64,000 bases of DNA. Origin: Salvelinus alpinus. Lineage: Eukaryota > Chordata > Actinopteri > Salmoniformes > Salmonidae. Shown here piece by piece: positions 49,936 to 59,600 of this stretch. The notes beneath the pieces were generated by a model. The model was not told the origin of the DNA, did no database searches, and worked only from the letters and a program-made list of their open reading frames with translations. The DNA lies in assembly GCF_045679555.1 (NCBI RefSeq), contig NC_092087.1, positions 85,204,367-85,268,366 of the forward strand, written 5' to 3'. Position 1 is the first letter of the stretch, and each line of letters starts with the position of its first letter. Made by a program: the position numbers and the translations under genes.

Positions 49936-50575
49936 TCATTCTACTGCCAATATTTGTCTATGGAAATTGCATGGCTGTGTGCTCAATTTTTCAGTGCATT
50001 CAGAAGGTATTCAGACCCCTTGACTTTTTCCACATTTTGTTATGTTACAGCATTATTCTAAAATGGAATTTTAAAAAAAATCCTTCATCTAATTACAATA
50101 CCCCATAATCACAAGGTGAAAAGTTCTTTAGAAATATTAGAAAATTTATTTAAAAAAGTAAAAACAGAAATAACTTATTTACATTGGTTTTCAGACCCTT
50201 TGCTACCAGACTCAACATTTTTCTCAGGTTCATCCTGTTTCCATTGATTGGAGTCCACCTGTGGTAAATTCAATTGATTGGACAGGATTTGGGAAGGCAC
50301 ACACCTGTTTATATAAGGTCCTACAGTTGACAGTGCATGTCAGAGCAAAAACCAAGCCATGAGGCTTTGTAATTATTGGATATTGTGTGTAGATTGATGA
50401 GGGAGAAAAGCAATTTAATCCATTTTAGAATAAGGATGTAACAAAATGTGGAAAAAGTCAAGGGGTCTGAATACTTTTCGAATGCACCGTATACACCTGT
50501 CAGCAACGGATGTGGCTAAATCCACTAATTTGAAGGGGTGTCCACATGCTTTTGTGTGTGTGTATATATAGTGTA
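49936..50575 (+). mobile_element. Another Tc1-like right end, interrupted by a Tc1 MITE
   Basis: TATTTGTCTATGGAAATTGC and GGCTGTGTGCTCAATTTT (49950-49990) continue after the nested element with ATACACCTGTCAGCAACGGA and AAGGGGTGTCCACATGCTTT, ending TATATATAGTGTA near 50574. Confidence 0.65.
49992..50489. mobile_element. Nested internally deleted Tc1 ('TTCAGACCCC' family)
   Basis: The ends CAGTGCATTCAGAAGGTATT and TACTTTTCGAATGCACCG are inverted. TTGACTTTTTCCACATTTTG and AACAAAATGTGGAAAAAGTC also pair. It is 498 bp with no transposase. TA follows at 50490-50491; the left flank reads TT instead of TA. Confidence 0.8.
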
Positions 50576-50745
50576 TCTGTGACCAACAGATGCATATCTG
50601 TATTCCCAGTCATGTAAAATCCATAGATGAGGGCTAAAATATTTTATTTCAATTGACTGATTTCCTTATATGAACTGTAACTCAGTAAAGTTGTTGAAAT
50701 TGTTGCATGAGGTGTTTATATTTTTGTTCAGTATATTTAAATGCA
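50576..50745 (+). mobile_element. Tc1-like right end (family of 57079-58541)
   Basis: GACCAACAGATGCATATCTG, TCCCAGTCATGTAAAATCC and GTTTATATTTTTGTTCAGTA. It resembles 40290-40705 and 58310-58541. Confidence 0.75.
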
Positions 50746-51480
50746 TATCAAATAGGATATATATTCAAATAAATTAATACAGCATGGTAATATTATTGAG
50801 GCCTTCTGTTGATTTCTCAAAACAAAAACACATGAAGGCATCACTTGCAATTTGGAATAAATGTTACACTTTTATTGGTTTTTCTGTACCTGTGCATGAG
50901 TCCTTAATACACAATCCATTGTACAAAATAAGTCATTCCCAAGTGAGTGACATCTCAAGGAGATTAACCTCCAATGTTCATAAGATTGTTCAGTACATGA
51001 TTTTGTCATGACCGCCACAGGATTTTTTTATACACAGGACAGGAGTTTACACGTTTTTGTTCCAGCCCTTTACTAACACGCCATTTAAATAATTGTGGTC
51101 TAAATTGAAGATTCCCTGGGACAGAAATTCATGTCTGTATTTAAGAATGAGTTTCATAAATTACGATGTTCAATCAAATCTGCATGATAAACAATAACTG
51201 GTGAATCCATTTCTAACATTGTGATATTGCACAGTCCTTAATAAAATCCTTGGATATGGTGATTATCCTGGTGGCTGGGAGGTTCACAACAAGTTCCTTA
51301 CATCTGCAGGGTGACAGGGTGAGGTGTCCTTCAAGGTGGAACAAGCAGAGACAAGGGGGGAGAAATTAACCTCACTGATCAAATCTCAGTGCTGGTTCAT
51401 GTTTCTGAAGCCTCAACTACCTTTTGTTAGGATTTGTGTTTATTGCACTATAACCCAATGCTATATCACATGTGATATAA
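50746..51480. other. Intergenic, no gene seen
   Basis: AT-rich, unrecognised. Frames up to 75 codons lack domain or splice support. Confidence 0.45.
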
Positions 51481-51488
51481 TATTAGCA

Positions 51489-51969
51489 ACTGTTAGCCTG
51501 GGCGCCTGGGTGTCTGTGCTGGAAGTAACAGTTAGCCCCAGATAAGTGTGCTGGGAAGCTGTGGTTAGCCTTGAGCGAGAACAGTGTGCTTTGTATGCAG
51601 GTGCAAATAGCACAGACAACGTTACAGAGCTATCTGACCTCAATCTCTGGGGTGTGGGAGCGTAATCTACACAGCAACAGCGCCGGGACACCAAAGAGCG
51701 CCAAGAGGCTGGGACTAGCCTGAGCGCCGGCGATAGGCTGAGCAAAGTTTAAACCACGCTCAGCCTCTACTGTGATAGGCCAACAGACGGGTTGGAACTA
51801 GTCTGTCACAGTATAAGAACAGCTGTTTACTTACATCCTGCCAGTTCTCTGTTCTGCCCTGCGAGGTGATACAGAGAACCCGTATATACGAAAAATGCAT
51901 TTACCGCTTGAGTTTAATAAAAATACTTAAAGTATATTCGGTGACTCTGAATCACATTTTGTCCTGATA
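51489..51969 (+). mobile_element. Possible solo LTR
   Basis: GC-rich sequence beginning TGTTAGCCTGGGCGCC, with a TATA-like CAGTATAAGAACAGC near 51811, AGTTTAATAAAAATAC near 51911 and TTTTGTCCTGATACCA at the end, follows LTR order (promoter, polyA signal, CA end). No target duplication could be matched, so this is tentative. Confidence 0.4.
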
Positions 51970-53551
51970 CCAGATTTGAATTGACGCAAATCCCTTATAC
52001 TTTATTAAAATGTGCAATAGTTTTGTTAACAGTTTTTCATAGGGTTGGTCAGTTTAGAATAAGAGTAGAATAACAGGCTCTATTTTTAACTAGTAACACC
52101 AAACCCAATCGTGCAACACAATAAGGGAAGGGAATGTGACAAGAGAAAGTTAGTAAACAGACACTGCATGCTGCTAGCTAGCAAAGTAGCTAAACAGACT
52201 CATCAACAGAGAATGCACAAATAACTTGGCTGGCTTGCAAGCCAATATCGAATAAAATAGCTGGCTGCATTTGCCACTATTTCATCAGATGCTATTTATT
52301 TTTTAACATGTCTTACCTCCAAACAAGACGGGCACAAATATTTTCTCCTGCCAAGCCAATGCAATGGAGTGAAACGCGATCAGGTGCCCACTTTAGTCCC
52401 TGGAAACAAATGGGGGAAATGTATCTAGCTGGCTAGCATGTTCACCAATTCATGATTTTAAAACCGTCCGGGTCTTCACAACTGATGCATTACTGAATCT
52501 ACGACTAGGCCTAGTTAGTTGAGTTGTTGATCTCTAAACACCTGATAAGCAGGACGAGGTCTTCTACTAGCATTAGCTAGCTATCGCGTCCGAAGTGTTA
52601 GCTAGCTTAGCAATGGGCTGATAAACAACAGTTAAATCAACATTTTAATTCAAAATTGATTTGAAAGTAATTTGTTTAACATTTGCACATAATTTAGTGA
52701 GTAAATAATCATTAAACATTTTGCAAAGTTATTGCTTATTCTTCTGCAAATGTTTCTCTAAAGCGGGTACTTCTGTCTGTCGGGACTGATGCATTATCAT
52801 GCTTACTAAATAAATAAAGGTGGAAAGTGGAGCGCGCTCCTTGAGCTTTGTGCGTTGTACCCGAACCGCGCGACCTATAATTTCAATTCATCTGATTGGT
52901 CAAGACATACAAAGAGCCTGCAGCAGCATTCTGTGTGTGAGTTGAAACAATCACGAGGCAAATCGGTCTAAAAACAGCAGTTTGTCCCCTTTGCGTCTAA
53001 CTATTTTATTAAACAAAATCTAATGTGCTGGGGCAAATGCCGCCTTGCCACAAGTTTGTTTGTCAGCCGTGATGCAACTTATGCAATGGAAACCGTCTAA
53101 TAATAGTTGCCTTCTTGCGTGAAAAGGAAGGACATTACAGCAACTTGTGCACTACATCATGTGTCATCTTGACTACATCATGTGTCAACCACTCACTTAC
53201 TTCTCATTTTCATACTGCCAGTGAGTTGTCTTACAAAACCTCTCCACTTTTCTCTGTAAGTACACTTGAAGATATCTTATGAAATAGTGTTTGGTAGTAT
53301 GTTTTTAGTGATTAACCATATTCTTCTGGCTAATGATAATACTAGGGACCCATGTCTCAATGCTATAGGATTGTAAGAATAAAACAGATTTTGAGCAATA
53401 AAATGATTATTATGTGTATACAGTGCTATAGAGAGGTCTGTTCAATAAGTAATTGTTTACCTCTCAATTGATTTATAAGGAGTAGTTATTCACCAGCTAT
53501 AGAGTGAGTTCTTGTTTATTTTTCTAAGACTGCAGGGTGGGTGATGCAACA
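51970..53551. other. Upstream region of the CD22-like gene, no other gene seen
   Basis: Mostly unique-looking AT-rich DNA. A GC-richer patch lies near 52780-52870. The 5' UTR of the receptor presumably starts shortly before the ATG at 53552, but no clear TATA box could be assigned. Confidence 0.4.
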
Positions 53552-53606
53552 ATGGCCTTGAGAACAGCAGGAAGTGTGTTGGTGGTCTTTCTCTGGTCTG
53601 TGGCAG
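53552..53606 (+). CDS. CD22-like exon 1: signal peptide
   Basis: ATG in context AACAATGG, then 18 codons with a hydrophobic core ([11 protein letters not shown]). The donor GTACTG is at 53607, phase 1. Confidence 0.82.
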
Positions 53607-56600
53607 GTACTGTATGGTCACGTTCTTAGATCTGTAATAGTCTTCTTATGATAGGTATCCTTGTTGCTATTAAATCTACAGACAATTACAAAATGCCATG
53701 AGACAGTTCAGGACAACATGAATATGAATATTCTGGTGTGTTCAGGGGTCTTTTAGGCAATCCCATTTCCCTTCAGAAGCTGGGTCATCCACCAATTAGG
53801 TGCCTTCTGAGAAGTGTATCTTGGTCAAAAGATTATTCAGATTTCACCTAATTTTAACATTCTCTCATAAAGAGCACGTGTTCAACTTAATGTTTTCCCA
53901 TCTCAAGATGTTCAATAAAAAATTACTATAGTAAGTGCCTATTAAGTTCCAAATAAAGTTGCAGGGTTGACCGTAACAGGGTTGACCGTAACGGGGTTGA
54001 CCGTAACGGGGTTGACCGTACCGGGGTTGACCGTACCCGGGTTGACCGTACCGGGGCTGACCGTAACGGGGCTGACCGTAACGGGGCTGACCGTAACGGG
54101 GCTGACCGTAACGTGGCTGACCTTAACGGGGTTGACCGTAACGGGGTTGACCGTAACGGGGCTGACCGTAACGGGGCTGACCGTAGCGGGGTTGACCGTA
54201 ACGGGGCTGACCGTAACGGGGTTGACCGTAACGGGGTTGACCGTAACGGGGTTGACAATTTAATCTCATGAGGGGAATGGAAGGTTGTTGTGTGCAACAG
54301 GGAGTTGCATTCGAAAGCAAGCTTCACACAAATGTTTTAATTGTTCAAACATATCTAGCCTGTCTATCTATGGGTAACAGGGATGACGTGTTATTCTCGT
54401 CCCGCTCAGTTCTCCACCACAAAACACCAGAAAATGTCTAAAAAGAGTAGAACCAGCTCACCTGCTTTTTATACTATGATTTAACTATTAGATGTTCGAC
54501 TAAGCTACATGTAATTTTTTTAAGAACGTCATACAAAGGATCATTTTACTACTTGATTTTGAATTCTAAGACCCCTTAAAGCATCCCCCCAAAATGAAAT
54601 AAATCCCTTACAGCTGTTAGCCCATACAATCGCACTGAATAACACATTCATTACATAGAACAACAGATCGTTTCAAAAACAAATCTGAAGGACGTTTGTT
54701 CTGAAGTATCTGACCTACAGTTCCAGTCAAAAAGGTTAGACACACCTACTCATTCAAGGGTTTTTCTTTATTTGTACTATTTTCTACATGGTATAATAAT
54801 AGTGAAGACATCAAAACTATGAAAAAACACATATGGAATCATGTAGTAACCAAAAAGGTGTTAAACAAATTCAAATATTGTTTATATTTGAGATTCTTCA
54901 AAGTAGCCACCCTTTGCCTTGATGACAGCATTGCACACTCTCATAGTTTTGATGTCTTCACTATTATTCTACAATGTAGAAAATAGTAAAAATTAAGAAA
55001 AATCCTTGAATGAGTAGGTGTGTCCAAACCTTTGACTGGTACTGTATATCTGAGAGATCAGGATTATATATATATATATTTTTTACATGTATTTAACTAC
55101 TTATTTTTGGCACTAAACAGTGTCCATATATACTTCCATTCCTGTTTAACGGGTACGGGGGACCTTCAGACGAGTCTTGTGAGGCCTGTGGACTTCCTAG
55201 ACCGTTCGGACGCTTCAGACGATTTTGTGAGAAGACACCTCTCTAGCTCGGTCACCTTTCACAGCAGATGCGGAAGTGCGAAATAGGCAGATACGGTGGA
55301 TTGAGACTCATCCAATGCAAAAAAAACATATCTCTATCTAAAGAGATCTCCCGGGTGGCGCAGTGGTCTAGGGCACTGCATCGCAGTGCTAGCTGCGCCA
55401 CCAGAGTCTCTGGGTTCACGCCCAGGCTCTGTCGCAGCCGGCCGCAACCGGGAGGTCCGTGGGGCGACGCACAATTGGCATAGCGTCGTCCGGGTTAGGG
55501 AGGGTTTGGCCGGTAGGGATATCCTTGTCTCAGTATGTAAAATGTAATAAAATGTATGCACTCTACTGTAAGTCGCTCTGGATAAGAGCGTCTGCTAAAA
55601 TGTCTAAAATGTTAAAAAAAATGTAAAATAGATGGATTTTTATGGGGATTTTTGTATTGTGCTAATTAGATGTCCGCGGGGTGTGGACATTGACCTTAGA
55701 GGGCAATCAGATTTATTGAATTCTTCATGTTGTCTATATTAAAGGGCACTTCATTTACCATAACAGGCTTTTAAAATTCAATATTACTACACAAAGGGAA
55801 GTGTAACGGATGTGAAATGGCTAGCTAGTTAGCGGGTACGCGCTAGTAGCGTTTCAATCAGTTACGTCACTTGCTCTGAAACCTAGAAGTAGTGTTGCTC
55901 CTTGCTCTGCAAGGGCCTTGGCCTTTGTGGAGCGATGGGTAACGATGCTTCGTGGGCGACCGTTGTTGATGTGTGCAGAGGGTCCCTGGTTCGCGCCCGT
56001 GTCGGGGCGAGGGGACGACGTAAAGTTATACTGTTACCTTGATGCTGTTGACCCGGATCACTGGTTACTGCGGAAAAGGAGGAGGTTGAAAGGGGGGTGA
56101 GTGTAACGGATGTGAAATGGCTAGCTAGTTAGCGGGTACGCGCTAGTAGCGTTTCAATCAGTTACGTCACTTGCTCTGAAACCTAGAAGTAGTGTTGCTC
56201 CTTGCTCTGCAAGGGCCTTGGCCTTTGTGGAGCGATGGGTAACGATGCTTCGTGGGCGACCGTTGTTGATGTGTGCAGAGGGTCCCTGGTTCGCGCCCGT
56301 GTCGGGGCGAGGGGACGACGTAAAGTTATACTGTTACCTTGATGCTGTTGACCCGGATCACTGGTTACTGCGGAAAAGGAGGAGGTTGAAAGGGGGGTGA
56401 GTGTAACGGATGTGAAATGGCTAGCTAGTTAGCGGGTACGCGCTAGTAGCGTTTCAATCAGTTACGTCACTTGCTCTGAAACCTAGAAGTAGTGTTGCTC
56501 CTTGCTCTGCAAGGGCCTTGGCCTTTGTGGAGCGATGGGTAACGATGCTTCGTGGGCGACCGTTGTTGATGTGTGCAGAGGGTCCCTGGTTCGCGCCCGG

Positions 56601-59600
56601 GTCGGGGCGAGGGGACGCCATAAAGCTATACTGTTACAGAAGCAAAAGGCACTCTTCATGGAATGACCCAGCTGTCTCGCACACATCACTAAGTTATGCT
56701 TATCTACGGTTTTCATTTACACTCAACTCAGCAAATACAGCAACAAGGTGTGGACAACAAAGCCAGGTGATGGTGCCTCCCACCAACGCAGTGAAGGGAC
56801 AGGAGGTGACACTGACCTGTAGCAACACCTGTACTCTGAGTGACAACCCCAACCCCACCTACATCTGGTACAGGAATGGACAACGTCTAGATGAGCACAT
56901 TTCCCAACAATACTCAATCCACAATTACTATTCAGGCAGTTACTCCTGTGCTGTAAAAGGCTATGAGGATCTCCTCTCTCCTGCAGTGTGTGAGTATGGA
57001 TTAAACTACAGTTTTAAAGTTTATCAGATTATTACTAAAGTTGTATTGTTCAGTCCTAAATCAGCTGATAAGAAGATATACTGAACAACAATATAAACGC
57101 AACATGTAAAGTGTTGGTCTCATGTTTCATGAGTTAAAATAAATAATCCTAGACATTTTCCATATGCACAAAAAGCTTATTTCTCTTAAATTTTGAGCAC
57201 AAATGTCTTTACATCCCTCTTAATGAGCATTTATCCTTTGCCAAGATAATTCATCCACCTGACAGGTATGACATATCAAGAAGCTGATTAAACAGCATGA
57301 TCATTACACAGGTACACCTTGTTCTAGGGACAATAAAAGGCCGCTCTAAAATGAGATTTTTCACACAAAACAATGCCACAGGTGTCTCAAGTTGTGAAGG
57401 AATTGTGCAATTTGCATGCTGACTGCAGGAATGTCCACCAGAGCTGTTGCCAGAGACTTGAATGGTAATTTGTCTACCATAAGCCACATCCAACAGCGTT
57501 TTAAAGAATTTGGTTGTACGTTCAACTGGCCTCACAACCGCACACCACGTGTCACCACCCCAGCCCAGGACCTCCACATCCGGCTTCTTCACCTGTGGGA
57601 TTGTCTGAGACCAGCCACCCGGACGGCTGATGAAACTGTGGGTTTGCTCAACCAAATAATTTCTGCACAAACTGTCAGAAACCATCTCAGGGATGCTCAT
57701 CTGCATGCTTATTGTCCTCACCAGGGTCTTGACCTGAATGTGTTGTAACAGACTTCAGTGGGCAAATGCTCTCCTTCGATGGCCACTGGCATGCTGGAGA
57801 AGTGTGCTCTTCACGGACGAATCCCAATTTCAACTGTACCGGGCAGATGGCAGACAGCGTGTATTGCGTTATGTGGGACAGCGGTTTGCTGATATCATCG
57901 TTGTGAACAGAGTGCCCCATAGAGGCAGTGGGGTTATAGTAGTGGCAGACATAAGGTACGGACAACGAACACAATTGCATTTCATTGATGGCAATTTTAA
58001 TGCATAGAAATACTGTGACGAGATCCTGAGGCCCATTGTCTTGCCATTCATCCGCCGCCCCACCTCATGTTTCAGCATGATAATGCACAGCCCGATGTCG
58101 CAAAGAGCTGTACACAATTCCTGGAATCTGAAAAATTCACATTTCTTCCATGGTCTGCGTACTCACCAGACATGCCACCCATTAAGCATGTTTGGGATGC
58201 TCTGTATCGACATGTGCGACAGCGTGTTCCAGTTCCCGCCAATATCCAGCAACTTCGCACAGCTACTCCACAGGTCGCAATCAGCAGCCTTATCAACACT
58301 ATGTGAAGGAGATGTGTCGCACTGCATGAGGCAAATGGTGGTCACACCAGGTACTGGGTACACGGATACCTTTTTATAAGGTATCCGTGACCAACAGATG
58401 CACATCTGTATTCCCAGTCATGTGAAATCCATAGATTAGGGCATAATTCATTTTCTTCAATTGACTGATTTATTTATATGACCTGTAACTCATTAAAATC
58501 TTAGAAATTGTTGATTGTTGTGATTCTATTGTTGTTCAGCGTAATAATAATAATTGAAATGAAATGAATAAATAATGGGCCTCCTGCTGTTTCAGGTGTT
58601 CTGGGTCAGAACTGTTTCAACGTGACTTACACCCATCAGAGTATCTGTGCTGTTAAGGGATCAACAGTGGAACTGCCCTGCACATATCAACATCCAAGTA
58701 ATCATGTAGTCTCAGAACCAAACTGGTATATCCAAGAGAAATGTAATGAGGCACCTAAAATCCTGAGCTCGGTGCCAGAGTATGCAGGTCGTGCTGAGTA
58801 CCTTGGAACTAAAAAGAAAGACTGCAACCTGAGAATCACAGACCTGAGAGAGAGAGATTCAGCTGAGTACAAGTTCAGATTTAAAACACAGTATGCAGAA
58901 TGGGGGTACAGCTTCCCTGGAACAACTCTGACTGTCACAGGTAATATATCATATCTCCTACAACTACTTATACAAATATATTAATTGTAATCCAGTGCAA
59001 TATCATATTGCAAGTTCTAATAATTATCATTCAGAGCTGCAGGTGAAGGTGTCTTCCTCCACAGAGGAAAAGAAGAGAACACTGACCTGTAGCACCACCT
59101 GTCTTCTGACTGACAACCCCAACCCCACCTACATCTGGTACAAGAACGGACAACATCTCCATGACCCTACTCCCCAACAATACTCCTGTAATACTCTAGT
59201 GGTCTGGTGTTACTCTACAGACAGTTACTCCTGTGCTATAAAAGACCATGAGGATTTTCTCGCTCCTACAGTGTGTGAGTCTGGACTCACCTATAATAAT
59301 CATCTTAAGTATCAATCATTAAGGCCTGTGGACCAATAGTAGAACATGTGGGGAAAAACAGACCAATCTGTGCACTCTTGGATAATAACACCAGTAAAAA
59401 AAGTATATGGCATAATATACAAGGTAGAAAATAGATGATGTTATGGTATCTTCTTATACCGTTGAATAATAATACATTTTTTAATCCATTTTAGAATAAG
59501 GCTGTAACGTAACAAAATGTGGAAAAAGTCAAGGGTTCTGACTACTTTCCGAATGCACTGAAAATCGTCTCATCATTTGAGGAATTGATCAGATACATTT

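Noticed and set aside
53926-54327. Pro/Arg/Ser/Thr repeat frames on both strands
   Set aside because: 15-bp minisatellite artefact inside a receptor intron.
55918-56400. Two identical 60-codon frames ([13 protein letters not shown])
   Set aside because: They fall inside the 300-bp tandem element, run across its spacer and have no independent support.
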